Virus record (IMG/VR): IMGVR_UViG_3300030098_004416
Coordinates: 1-27,464 of that record
DNA from: a virus
Direction: 5' to 3' (one strand)
DNA length: 27,464 nucleotides
Made by a program: the position numbers and the translations under genes. The notes under the pieces were generated by a model. The model made no database searches. It had not been told where the DNA came from and saw only the letters and a program-made list of their open reading frames with translations. This document shows positions 6,993-12,589 of the stretch, piece after piece; position 1 is the stretch's first letter; each line of letters opens with the position of its first letter.

Positions 6993-7030
6993 GCCCTGAC
7001 TTGAGAAAAACCCATCAGAAAAATATAATT

Positions 7031-7113
7031 GACGTAAGTCCTTTAGCGCCAACGACTTAGGTCGCCGGGGGCTGCCCCGCCAGCCTTAAACCTTTACCAC
7101 ATAAGGACTTATA
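7031..7113 (-). repeat. three-arm palindromic element, copy 2
   Basis: CGTAAGTCC.../GACTTAGG arm, central CGGGGGCTGCCCCG, and a third arm TTAAACC.../AAGGACTTA. The end of the membrane peptide gene (7109) overlaps the third arm. Confidence 0.87.
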
Positions 7114-7207
7114 TCATTTCCTTCGCAAGCTGAACAACGCATCCCGCCAGAATACAAATTCCGACAAACGTCAACAACACCAAAGCGTCTTCAATTGTTT
7201 GCTTCAT
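7109..7207 (-). CDS. single-pass membrane peptide, 32 aa
   Basis: Begins MKQTIEDALV; residues about 9-27 are hydrophobic (VLLTFVGICILAGCVVQLA), followed by KEMI. AGGAAAGACA precedes the ATG. It overlaps the end of the preceding gene by 17 nt in another frame, so it is probably coupled. Last gene of the unit from promoter 8322-8349. Function unknown. Confidence 0.68.
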   Translation of the reverse strand: MKQTIEDALVLLTFVGICILAGCVVQLAKEMI

Positions 7208-7403
7208 TGTCTTTCCTCATTGGTATTTTGTGAACCACATAACTATATTTGTGGTCACACGTTTTTGATCCGCAAGTGGGAACCTGATTCACTCCGCAAT
7301 CTCTGGCATATGCTTTCGCTTTGTTTTCATCAGTGAAGGCACACACCGGATTGCTACCGTGGTAGTCATCGCCCCATTCCATTACAAGATATACGTCCAT
7401 CAT
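7191..7403 (-). CDS. hypothetical protein, 70 aa
   Basis: Begins MMDVYLVMEWGDD at 7403; the start overlaps the upstream stop (TAATG) and GGTGG gives a ribosome site. Contains FTDENKAKAYARDC and three further Cys/His residues (CGSKTCDHKYS), a possible small metal site. Layout (beta strand, then helix carrying EnKAkaya) is typical of small phage proteins of unknown role. Confidence 0.78.
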   Translation of the reverse strand: MMDVYLVMEWGDDYHGSNPVCAFTDENKAKAYARDCGVNQVPTCGSKTCDHKYSYVVHKIPMRKDNEANN

Positions 7404-7822
7404 TACCACCATGAAGTATAAACGACTTTGTAACCATCCGCAAGGTATTGACGAGCTTGGCGGATAAACTCTTGATCTTGCCATGTGTAATAATCGTCAG
7501 AGTTCTCACCAAAGAAGAACCCCTGAGTGGCGGGTAGATCCCGATTGCCCAGATCAATTTCCAGAGCGGCCAGATCCTCAAACGTCAACTCAACATCCAC
7601 ACAGTTGAATTCACCTTCGCCGCCCCTCTCACGCCAAAGAGCTTCCATCCAACCTTGAAGATTAGGATGCTTACGCCAATAGGCGATTTCCTTGGACTCC
7701 TCATATTCAATGGATGTTCGGGGTTCCGTATAAAGAACACCATCCGCACCGGTGTAGGTGAACTCCTCCGTGATTTCCTGCGGCTCACCCTTGCGAGCAA
7801 AAGCGTATTGATCAAGTCCCAT
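7403..7822 (-). CDS. MGLDxY-family phage protein, 139 aa
   Basis: Starts MGLDQYAFARKG and contains EIAYWRKHPNLQGWMEALW (residues about 46-64), the signature of a family widespread in phages and sometimes annotated, without good support, as phosphoglycerate kinase. A later segment YYTWQDQEFIRQARQYLADG and terminal YTSWW also fit. Function unknown. GGAG is 8 nt upstream. Second gene of a four-gene unit. Confidence 0.83.
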   Translation of the reverse strand: MGLDQYAFARKGEPQEITEEFTYTGADGVLYTEPRTSIEYEESKEIAYWRKHPNLQGWMEALWRERGGEGEFNCVDVELTFEDLAALEIDLGNRDLPATQGFFFGENSDDYYTWQDQEFIRQARQYLADGYKVVYTSWW

Positions 7823-7840
7823 TTTTAATTCTCCAAGCTT

Positions 7841-8281
7841 TTAAGATCCAGTAGAAGCACTATATAGATAATTATAGGCCAGAACACTATCAGGAGCGAT
7901 ATCCACATACTCTCCGCAGTCCACAGCTTGACCCGTTTCAAGGTCCGTCCAGTGGTCCGTTTCGTAGGGGTTATAGTAACATTCACCCCATCTAAAATCA
8001 AGCATACCTTTCCAAGATTCTTTCGCATCAACCACAAACCCTTCAATAAAAGCGTGGACGTTCTTTTTTTCCTCTTTTCGGACTCGTTCTTGCCCTTTTG
8101 GGTTTACGATTGTTTTAAAATCCCGCAACACTACGTTGTCGGCGTGGCACTTGACGAGACCGCCTTGCTGAACACTCAGACACCCTTTGTGGAGATTGCG
8201 ATACACGCGGACCTTTTTGGCAGGATCAATATGATCCAAAACTTCTCGACTAACTTCCACTCGCGGTTTTTTGTTGCTCAT
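7841..8281 (-). CDS. conserved phage hypothetical protein, 146 aa
   Basis: Start placed at ATG 8281 (MSNKKPRVEVS). A longer frame begins at ATG 8323, but that ATG lies inside the -10 hexamer of promoter 8322-8349, so the transcript would start after it. Contains VYRNLHKGCLSVQQ, HADNVVLRDF and RKEEKKNVHAF, a pattern I recall in uncharacterised phage proteins. C-terminal part is acidic and aromatic. Function unknown. Confidence 0.8.
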   Translation of the reverse strand: MSNKKPRVEVSREVLDHIDPAKKVRVYRNLHKGCLSVQQGGLVKCHADNVVLRDFKTIVNPKGQERVRKEEKKNVHAFIEGFVVDAKESWKGMLDFRWGECYYNPYETDHWTDLETGQAVDCGEYVDIAPDSVLAYNYLYSASTGS

Positions 8282-8321
8282 TCCAAGTGCCTTTTGAAAA
8301 ACTTTGTTGCTGTCTATTGCC

Positions 8322-8349
8322 ATTATACCATCCGTGTACTGAATGTCAA
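8322..8349 (-). promoter_or_regulatory. sigma-70 promoter
   Basis: -35 TTGACA (8344-8349), 16-nt spacer without CGATA, -10 TATAAT (8322-8327). Reads the four-gene unit 8281-7109. Confidence 0.85.
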
Positions 8350-8364
8350 GAATAAAACTTGCCC

Positions 8365-8444
8365 CTTATACTCTCTCCCCTTGCGGGGTTGTAGGCGTGG
8401 ACATTTGACGCCTCGTTGTTCAGTCTTTCGACCTACAGTATAAG
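8365..8444 (-). ncRNA. structured RNA candidate with GNRA tetraloops, 80 nt
   Basis: On the minus strand a perfect 8-bp closing stem CTTATACT/AGTATAAG (8437-8444 with 8365-8372) encloses three hairpins in order: GTC-GAAA-GAC, AGGCGT-N8-ACGCCT and CCCC-GCAA-GGGG. Two loops are GNRA tetraloops, which favour RNA function. It begins one base after the tRNA-like RNA and shares its promoter (8625-8652). No open reading frame. No known RNA family recognised. Confidence 0.65.
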
Positions 8445-8445
8445 C

Positions 8446-8606
8446 TAACGGTGGCGGGATTCGAACCCGCATCTCTCATTCAACCGACTCTAGAGCCGGT
8501 TGTGACCACTCAACGGTTGATTAATCCGCATCGTTGCGATTGTCGGGGTAATCACTCCCATCAGATCGCTGGTCACTGAGCGTGTGAACCTTTCCACCAC
8601 ACCGCC
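8446..8606 (-). ncRNA. tRNA-like RNA with branched insertion
   Basis: A canonical T-arm GCGGGTTCGAATCCCGC is followed by CACCGTT and discriminator A. The 5' GGCGGTG at 8606-8600 can pair with CACCGTT (two G-U), and a Leu-like D-arm GTG-GAAAGGTTCA-CAC follows. A 75-nt insertion (8502-8576) closed by GTGACCA/TGGTCAC then intervenes before an anticodon-like arm ACCGG/TCGGT with an eight-base loop CTCTAGAG. An anticodon here would be CUA or a four-base CUAG. Alternative: a 73-nt degenerate tRNA starting at 8518 with mismatches in the acceptor. No CCA. It starts about 12 nt after its predicted transcript start. Confidence 0.6.
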
Positions 8607-8624
8607 TCATTGTTTCTTTCCCTT

Positions 8625-8652
8625 ATTATACTTTATTATCGTCATTTGTCAA
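8625..8652 (-). promoter_or_regulatory. sigma-70 promoter for the RNA-only unit
   Basis: -35 TTGACA (8647-8652), 16-nt spacer with CGATA, -10 TATAAT (8625-8630). The unit downstream contains only the tRNA-like RNA and the 80-nt structured RNA. Confidence 0.88.
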
Positions 8653-8691
8653 GCAAAAACTTTACCGCATTCTGCCGCTTTTTTGAAATTG

Positions 8692-8773
8692 GCGTAAGTC
8701 GTTACTCGTAAAGGGTTTACGATTCGCGGGGCTGCCCCGCCCGACGTAAGTTGTTGTCAGGCAAGGACTTACG
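8692..8773 (-). repeat. three-arm palindromic element, copy 3
   Basis: CGTAAGTCGTTAC.../GGGTTTACG, central CGGGGCTGCCCCG, CGTAAGTTG.../AAGGACTTACG. Between the pseudoknot terminator region and promoter 8625-8652. Confidence 0.88.
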
Positions 8774-8776
8774 GAG

Positions 8777-8857
8777 AAAATAAAAATGGGGTTTGCCTTT
8801 TATGACTACGTCTCGCATACCCCAAAGGTAAAACGTAGCCCCTAGTGGCCAGCTAGG
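8777..8857 (-). terminator. pseudoknot-type 3' region and terminator
   Basis: After the stop of 8853-9131 the minus strand has hairpin CCTAG/CTAGG (8841-8857), then CTACGT (8838-8833) pairing with ACGTAG (8811-8806). The loop segment GGGGTATGC (8823-8815) can pair with GCAAACCCC (8796-8788), 8 of 9 pairs, which makes an H-type pseudoknot. A T-rich tract (8787-8777) follows, so the second stem may terminate transcription. Confidence 0.55.
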
Positions 8858-9131
8858 ATTTTATAAAGGGCTTGACAAGCGAACCAAGGAAGGGGATTTT
8901 CACGCCCCAGTTTTGACGCTCGCGGTAGAAAGCTTTGACGCCTTGCGTAGTTGTCACCGTGTCAAGGTCACGCGACCGTTTAAATTCAGTGTCGAATTTA
9001 CGATACGCCCCGCAAATAGTATCCCACGAAAGCGGCTGCTTTTCAGTGTTACGCCGGGACTCCAACACGCCCCAACGGAATTTAGAACCTTCGACGGGCT
9101 GACGATAGGAAAACAAAACCAAACTCTTCAT
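8853..9131 (-). CDS. hypothetical basic protein, 92 aa
   Basis: Begins MKSLVLFSYRQPVEG; AAAGG lies 6 nt before the ATG. Basic, with KRSRDLDTV in the middle and a C-terminal hydrophobic-basic tail IPFLGSLVKPFIKS that might touch membrane. No family recognised. Second gene of the unit from promoter 9227-9254. Its stop lies in the 3' hairpin. Confidence 0.78.
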   Translation of the reverse strand: MKSLVLFSYRQPVEGSKFRWGVLESRRNTEKQPLSWDTICGAYRKFDTEFKRSRDLDTVTTTQGVKAFYRERQNWGVKIPFLGSLVKPFIKS

Positions 9132-9134
9132 TGA

Positions 9135-9203
9135 CTACCTTTCAAAGTGTGAACTCAAAAAACATGCTAGTGTCGCAACGATCAAAATCAATATGTATAC
9201 CAC
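9135..9203 (-). CDS. possible membrane peptide, 22 aa
   Basis: GTG-start frame: the first 16 residues are hydrophobic (VYILILIVATLACFL), then SSHFER. AGGGACGG precedes the start. It is the first frame after promoter 9227-9254 and stops 4 nt before the ATG of 8853-9131, so it could also be a leader peptide for that gene. Size makes it uncertain. Confidence 0.45.
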   Translation of the reverse strand: MVYILILIVATLACFLSSHFER

Positions 9204-9224
9204 ATTTCCGTCCCTTTCCTGTAT

Positions 9225-10016
9225 CTATTTTACCATAAGTTTCTCCGTTGTCAATCTCTTTTTGCGGGAATAGGAGCCTTTTCCCTTCAATGCTTTCAAC
9301 GCTTCCGATGCTTCCGATCCCTTTGGTTGTGTGCCATGAATCAGCAACGCGAAATCCTGATTTTTCAAGCTAGGTCGTGCCGCATGGGAATCGTCATGGT
9401 CGATATCAAGATCGCCCGCTTCGGCTTCACTGAATACAACCTTTGCAGATCGCAAACCGTGTTCCGCAATCATGTCGTCATTGCGTCCACCATAACTCGC
9501 AGTCAGTACAAAGTTGTCCAGATTGTCAGTGTACTCGCGGTATTCTGTCCAGTAGGGAAGCGACTTCGTGTAAGCATAGAACAATCGGTCAGTGTGCATC
9601 ATTGCCATATTGATCCACGCGAACATATAATCAGAACTAAAGAAATCGCCAGCAACGTGAATTCGGCAGATGCCGAGATTATCGGGCATAGACTGATTCA
9701 GTTCGTGAATCATGTCGTTAAGATGCAAACCACGCAACGTATCAAAATTGTGCTTGCGTGAATTATATACGTTGGTATACTGTACTTCCTGCGATGCGGA
9801 GAAGCAGCGGAATTGCGTATGCGGACCATCTTTGATAGTGCGTTTACCGGATTCGGAAACGACGGCTTTGGAAAGGCAGTCATGAGCAAACGGGCAAGAA
9901 TAACCGGAAAGCAAATCGAGCGAGTAAATCTTACGCTTGTGATCGAGAAACGGCTTCAGCTCATCGACCTGTTTGAGGGCTTCGGTTTTGGCGTTTGCGT
10001 TTGAGAACTTCAGCAT
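9225..10016 (-). CDS. Cys-containing phage protein, possibly Gp88-like, 263 aa
   Basis: Begins MLKFSNANAKTEALK. SLDLLSGYSCPFAHDC (residues about 32-47) with Cys spaced C-x5-C, then FRCFSASQEVQYTNVY, then RIHVAGDFFSSDYMFAWI (about 117-134) and FYAYTKSLPYW. This arrangement recalls the phage Gp88-type family (Cys-rich N-terminus followed by a conserved GDF motif); that assignment is from memory and uncertain. Biochemical role unknown. Single gene from promoter 10,054-10,081. Its last codons and TAG stop contain the -10 box of promoter 9227-9254. C-terminal tail is very basic (KGKGSYSRKKRL). Confidence 0.75.
   Translation of the reverse strand: MLKFSNANAKTEALKQVDELKPFLDHKRKIYSLDLLSGYSCPFAHDCLSKAVVSESGKRTIKDGPHTQFRCFSASQEVQYTNVYNSRKHNFDTLRGLHLNDMIHELNQSMPDNLGICRIHVAGDFFSSDYMFAWINMAMMHTDRLFYAYTKSLPYWTEYREYTDNLDNFVLTASYGGRNDDMIAEHGLRSAKVVFSEAEAGDLDIDHDDSHAARPSLKNQDFALLIHGTQPKGSEASEALKALKGKGSYSRKKRLTTEKLMVK
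9227..9254 (-). promoter_or_regulatory. sigma-70 promoter inside a coding end
   Basis: -35 TTGACA (9249-9254), 16-nt spacer without CGATA, -10 TAAAAT (9227-9232). It lies entirely within the last ten codons of the gene at 9225-10,016. Confidence 0.75.
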
Positions 10017-10053
10017 GATGTGTTTCCTTGTGTGTGGTGTGTTTCTTTCCCCT

Positions 10054-10081
10054 ATTATACATTATATCGACGAAATGTCAA
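10054..10081 (-). promoter_or_regulatory. sigma-70 promoter
   Basis: -35 TTGACA (10,076-10,081), 16-nt spacer with CGATA, -10 TATAAT (10,054-10,059). Reads the gene at 9225-10,016. Confidence 0.88.
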
Positions 10082-10120
10082 GCAAATCTTTAGACAATCT
10101 GCGTGTTTTTTATCTTTCGT

Positions 10121-10202
10121 CGTAAGTCGTTATCAGCAAAGGACTTACGTCGCCGGGGGCTGCCCCGCCGTCCCTAAGTCGTTTGATACCAAGGGTTTAC
10201 GT
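10121..10202 (-). repeat. three-arm palindromic element, copy 4
   Basis: Perfect arm CGTAAGTC/GACTTACG, central CGGGGGCTGCCCCG, third arm CTAAGTCG.../GGGTTTACG. A good representative copy. Confidence 0.9.
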
Positions 10203-10209
10203 CAATTGT

Positions 10210-10253
10210 AAAAAAGAGAAGCCACCCCGGCTTACTCAGTCGGGATGGCTCTT
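10210..10253 (-). terminator. Rho-independent terminator
   Basis: Stem GAGCCATCCCG with CGGGGTGGCTTCTC around a CTGAGTAAGC-type loop, followed by TTTTTT on the minus strand, 23 nt past the stop at 10,276. Confidence 0.9.
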
Positions 10254-10275
10254 CACACAACACGAAAGGCGTTCC

Positions 10276-10479
10276 CTACAGGGAACCAACACACTTCGAA
10301 ACGGAAAGCGACCGGATTTTACCATTGCTTTCCTGAACAGTAATCCCTCGACCATTTGGGCCGGTGAAGCTACGCAGCTTGACACCAGTTACAGTTCGGA
10401 GATTGTTCCTAGTTCCGCGACTAGGATAAAGGACATTGATCTTACGACCGTTACGCTTGTGATATAGATCTTGCATCAT
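10276..10479 (-). CDS. hypothetical basic protein, 67 aa
   Basis: Start at ATG 10,479 (MMQDLYHKRNGRK), AAGG 7 nt upstream. Beta-rich and basic: RKINVLYPSRG, LRTVTGVKLRSF, GRGITVQESNGKIRSLSV, suggesting a small barrel such as an SH3/KOW-like fold (inference). Third gene of the unit from promoter 10,892-10,919. It overlaps the upstream gene by 29 nt. A strong terminator follows. Confidence 0.76.
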   Translation of the reverse strand: MMQDLYHKRNGRKINVLYPSRGTRNNLRTVTGVKLRSFTGPNGRGITVQESNGKIRSLSVSKCVGSL

Positions 10480-10624
10480 GGATAAACCTTTCGACTTGTG
10501 AAAAAGAAAATTGTTTGACACCTTTTGCAGTGTCGATCAAAACGTGGTCGTTATTGATGGCTACGACTTTGCCAGCAGGAAACTCTGTGCCGATTGAAAC
10601 AACCGGCTTTTGACAATTACTCAT
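10451..10624 (-). CDS. hypothetical beta-rich protein, 57 aa
   Basis: Start at ATG 10,624 (MSNCQKPVVSIG), coupled to the upstream gene by an ATGAGTAA overlap (an ATG 3 nt earlier is possible). Contains FPAGKVVAINNDHVLIDTAKGVKQF, written here in part; its strand-turn-strand pattern resembles the neighbouring 67-aa protein. Function unknown. Confidence 0.75.
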   Translation of the reverse strand: MSNCQKPVVSIGTEFPAGKVVAINNDHVLIDTAKGVKQFSFSQVERFIHDARSISQA

Positions 10625-10850
10625 CATTTGTGTTTTCATCCTCCGTTAGTTGTTTGGCTTGCTCCAGTCGCTTTTGTGCTAAACCGGTCAGCTTTTCTCC
10701 GAGACGTTCATGCAGTCGCTTCATGATTTCTTCCGACAGTTCCACCTTGATAGAACCGCCCTTTACTGTCAGCTCAAGTTCGCCGTCTCCCCATGAGCTA
10801 AGATACACGCTGTCAACAGGACCAGCATTGATGATGGTTTCAATCTTCAT
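10617..10850 (-). CDS. hypothetical protein, 77 aa
   Basis: Begins MKIETIINAGPVD; GGAG lies upstream. N-terminal beta strands (VYLSSWGDGELELTVKGG) followed by a long charged helix (ELSEEIMKRLHERLGEKLTG...), ending NTNDE. First gene of its unit. Helical part could mediate oligomerisation. No family recognised. Confidence 0.8.
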   Translation of the reverse strand: MKIETIINAGPVDSVYLSSWGDGELELTVKGGSIKVELSEEIMKRLHERLGEKLTGLAQKRLEQAKQLTEDENTNDE

Positions 10851-10891
10851 TCTTGAAATCTCCTAAAGTGTTGTGAATCGGTTATACTACC

Positions 10892-10919
10892 ATTATACTA
10901 TATTATCGACCAATGTCAA
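10892..10919 (-). promoter_or_regulatory. sigma-70 promoter overlapping a stop codon
   Basis: -35 TTGACA (10,914-10,919), 16-nt spacer with CGATA, -10 TATAAT (10,892-10,897). The TGA inside the -35 box ends the gene at 10,916-11,077. Confidence 0.88.
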
Positions 10920-11077
10920 GCAGAAACTTCAGCCTTTTCCGAAACTTCCAAAACGATTTCCGAACTTTTCGCCAGCTCTGAATCCTTGTCAATGTAGATA
11001 GACCCGGACACGTCGCCAGTTGCTGAAAATCGAACTTTGCTCTTTGTCTCTTTGTCTTTCGCAAATGTGATGGACAT
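10916..11077 (-). CDS. hypothetical protein, 53 aa
   Basis: Begins MSITFAKDKETKSKVRF; AAAGGA lies about 9 nt upstream. Continues SATGDVSGSIYIDKDSELA and ends EKAEVSA. Beta-rich with charged strands, a layout seen in small phage single-strand-binding-like or structural proteins, but no family is recognised. Its TGA stop is part of the next -35 box. Confidence 0.76.
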   Translation of the reverse strand: MSITFAKDKETKSKVRFSATGDVSGSIYIDKDSELAKSSEIVLEVSEKAEVSA

Positions 11078-11094
11078 AGAATGTCATCCTTTCT

Positions 11095-11280
11095 TTAAGA
11101 CTCGTTTTGCCATACGCTACGCTGCGCTTGGCGTGTACGCTGCCGTCGAGGCCGGTGGTCATGTACCCCACTGCCGCTGATGTGGGCTTGGTGGCCGATA
11201 CTAACCCTGCCGACCTTGACGACAATTTGGTTGCTTTCCCGTTTGGGCATCTGAACTGGTTGTGGTTTCTTTCTGCTCAT
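11095..11280 (-). CDS. small basic phage protein, 61 aa
   Basis: Start at ATG 11,280 (MSRKKPQPVQMPKRE). The C-terminal part GVHDHRPRRQRTRQAQRS, rich in Arg and preceded by ISGSG, resembles a recurrent tail motif of small uncharacterised phage proteins. Basic overall, so nucleic-acid binding is plausible (inference). It overlaps a second frame (11,201-11,359) by 80 nt; I judge this one more protein-like in its second half. Confidence 0.65.
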   Translation of the reverse strand: MSRKKPQPVQMPKRESNQIVVKVGRVSIGHQAHISGSGVHDHRPRRQRTRQAQRSVWQNES

Positions 11281-11359
11281 TTCGCACTCTCTCAATCTCT
11301 CTTTGTGCTGCTTCAAACCGGCGTTTCTGTGCCATGCTTGCGAACTGTTTTTGTTCCAT
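11201..11359 (-). CDS. possible overlapping protein, 52 aa
   Basis: Frame MEQKQFASMAQKRRFEA... with a helical, charged first half and a low-complexity end (KQPNCRQGRQG). First frame after promoter 11,387-11,414; an in-frame ATG at 11,380 sits at the predicted transcript start. It may be a real gene, a leader for the next one, or the 5' half of a frameshifted gene. Confidence 0.45.
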   Translation of the reverse strand: MEQKQFASMAQKRRFEAAQREIERVRNEQKETTTSSDAQTGKQPNCRQGRQG

Positions 11360-11386
11360 GTTGTGAACTCTTTCTTTCATGCTTCT

Positions 11387-11414
11387 ATTATACTTTATTT
11401 ATCGTCATTGTCAA
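11387..11414 (-). promoter_or_regulatory. sigma-70 promoter
   Basis: -35 TTGACA (11,409-11,414), 16-nt spacer with CGATA, -10 TATAAT (11,387-11,392). Reads 11,359-10,916. Confidence 0.87.
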
Positions 11415-11462
11415 CCGATTTCTTTAGTTTTTTTTGAAATTTGGCTGACTCGCTGACTCGCT

Positions 11463-11485
11463 GACTATTCACAAGACAAGCAGTC
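11463..11485 (-). repeat. fifth GACT-N15-AGTC unit
   Basis: Same 23-nt unit as the four at 5097-5347, including the constant G, C and A inside the N15. It lies 3' of the structured RNA at 11,501-11,592 and is followed on the minus strand by three direct copies of AGTCAGC. Confidence 0.72.
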
Positions 11486-11500
11486 TGGTTGTTTTAGCAA

Positions 11501-11592
11501 GGACAGACGGCTCCGCAGCGTTGCAACGTCTGAGGCCGGATTGCCTATACGGAGTTAAGAGGGTGCATCTGTGGCCCTCATCCGTCTGCCTT
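11501..11592 (-). ncRNA. structured non-coding RNA candidate, about 92 nt
   Basis: Nine-pair closing stem GGCAGACGG/CCGTCTGTC (11,590-11,582 with 11,510-11,502; one G-U). Inside, GAGGG/CCCTC forms one hairpin and CTCCG/CGGAG closes a second, larger one containing CGTTGCAACG. Thus a three-way junction is predicted. Promoter 11,601-11,628 places the transcript start about 4 nt before the closing stem. No reading frame. No known RNA family recognised. Confidence 0.72.
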
Positions 11593-11600
11593 ACTCCTCT

Positions 11601-11628
11601 ATTATACATTATATCGGCTATTTGTCAA
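11601..11628 (-). promoter_or_regulatory. sigma-70 promoter for the structured RNA
   Basis: -35 TTGACA (11,623-11,628), 16-nt spacer with CGATA, -10 TATAAT (11,601-11,606). Confidence 0.88.
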
Positions 11629-11665
11629 GCAGTTCTTTAACGATTCTGGAAAGTTTTTAAAACTG

Positions 11666-11747
11666 ACGTAAGTCGTTGTGGGGTAAGGGTTTACGCTTCG
11701 CGGGGCTGCCCCCGGCAACGTAAGTCGTTACGCTGTAAGGGGTTATG
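11666..11747 (-). repeat. three-arm palindromic element, copy 5
   Basis: CGTAAGTCG.../GGGTTTACG, central GCGGGGCTGCCCCCGGC, CGTAAGTCGTTACG.../AAGGGGTTA. Confidence 0.87.
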
Positions 11748-11886
11748 CCGCGTTTATACCCCAGTGGCAGACGTTAGGCTTTCACTTTACCAAAGGGGAG
11801 CGGCGTTATATTATACTAGGCGGCAGGTACGGCTGGAGGCTTGTCGTCTCACCCTCACACGCTTTACCGACGACTTGACCTTGCCC
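11747..11886 (-). other. structured 3' region without gene
   Basis: 140 nt after the zinc protein stop. GTCGTC/GACGAC (11,869-11,874 with 11,843-11,848) forms one hairpin and GCCGC/GCGGC with inner CCCC/GGGG (11,747-11,804) another. An isolated TATAAT occurs without a -35 box. May be a 3' UTR or an RNA processed from it. Confidence 0.4.
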
Positions 11887-12045
11887 CTAGTTAAAGTTAA
11901 AAAATTCTGATTCTAAAATTGTATCTTCGTGATCATCTTCGTGATCATCTTCACGATCACATGAGTGGCAGCAAGTGCCGCCAGCCTTATCCTCAAAACA
12001 CAGAGAGATTTCCCCACAGTAATCGCAATCGGTAACAAAGCTCAT
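11887..12045 (-). CDS. zinc-ribbon protein with EDDH repeat, 52 aa
   Basis: Begins MSFVTDCDYCGEIS. Pairs CDYC (7-10) and, further on, CCHSC (25-29) form a probable zinc site. Then comes REDDHEDDHED, encoded by tandem copies of GATGATCACGAA, an acidic/His stretch that might bind metal. GAGG precedes the ATG. It follows the HAD gene closely and shares its promoter. Confidence 0.74.
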   Translation of the reverse strand: MSFVTDCDYCGEISLCFEDKAGGTCCHSCDREDDHEDDHEDTILESEFFNFN

Positions 12046-12055
12046 TGTTTTTCCT

Positions 12056-12571
12056 CTAGACTTGATAAGACTTCACGCCAATTTCTTGAGCGGCTTCAAC
12101 GTTTGCCGTGTCATCATCATAGAAATAGATTTTATCATACGATTCCATGATTGTCAACAGCACTTTTCGTTTATTTCGGGAAATGTCAGAACCTGAATCG
12201 CCCACACAATGAACGGCAGTCGCTTCGATGCCAAACTGATTCAAAAATCCCTGAATCGCATCAGCAATAGAATTACTGCGAGCAGTCAGAATAAACAGGT
12301 TATGACCCTCTCTGTAAATCTCTTGAGCGAGTTCGATCAATTTGGTTGGCTTGCCATTAAGAATGAACTCGGGATTTTTAAACTGAGAGAAATCGAATTC
12401 CTCATCCTTTTGCAATTCGTAGGTGTTGAACTCAGCGGGTGTTAACCGCTTGGCCACCTTGCGAGTAGCGCCACCAAAATAACCTTCACGATTAATTGGA
12501 GCAAGTACCAGAACGCAAGCGTCAGTCATCGCCAGAGTGTCATCAAAGTCAAAAACGAATGCTTTTCTCAT
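12056..12571 (-). CDS. HAD-superfamily phosphatase, 171 aa
   Basis: Begins MRKAFVFDFDDTLAMTD. Motif I DFDDT with D8 and D10 as nucleophile and acid/base; motif II ILTARSN near residue 95; a conserved Lys in NKRKVL; motif III FYDDDTANVEAA near the C-terminus. Enzymes of this subclass hydrolyse phosphate esters, in phages often 5'-nucleotides or nucleic-acid ends, so a nucleotide or repair role is plausible. ATG 12,583 (four codons earlier) would sit at the predicted transcript start, so 12,571 is preferred, though neither has a good ribosome site. Confidence 0.84.
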   Translation of the reverse strand: MRKAFVFDFDDTLAMTDACVLVLAPINREGYFGGATRKVAKRLTPAEFNTYELQKDEEFDFSQFKNPEFILNGKPTKLIELAQEIYREGHNLFILTARSNSIADAIQGFLNQFGIEATAVHCVGDSGSDISRNKRKVLLTIMESYDKIYFYDDDTANVEAAQEIGVKSYQV

Positions 12572-12589
12572 GTTGTTTTTCATACGGGT

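Noticed and set aside
8282-8323. Longer N-terminus for the protein at 7841-8281
   Set aside because: The upstream ATG lies inside the -10 box of the promoter, so it would not be in the transcript.
7928-8443. 171-codon plus-strand reading frame
   Set aside because: Covers a recognised minus-strand gene, its promoter and the structured RNA; no ribosome site.
8446-8606. Group I intron or tmRNA at the tRNA-like RNA
   Set aside because: The insertion is only 75 nt and not in the anticodon loop; no tmRNA tag frame or pseudoknot series seen.
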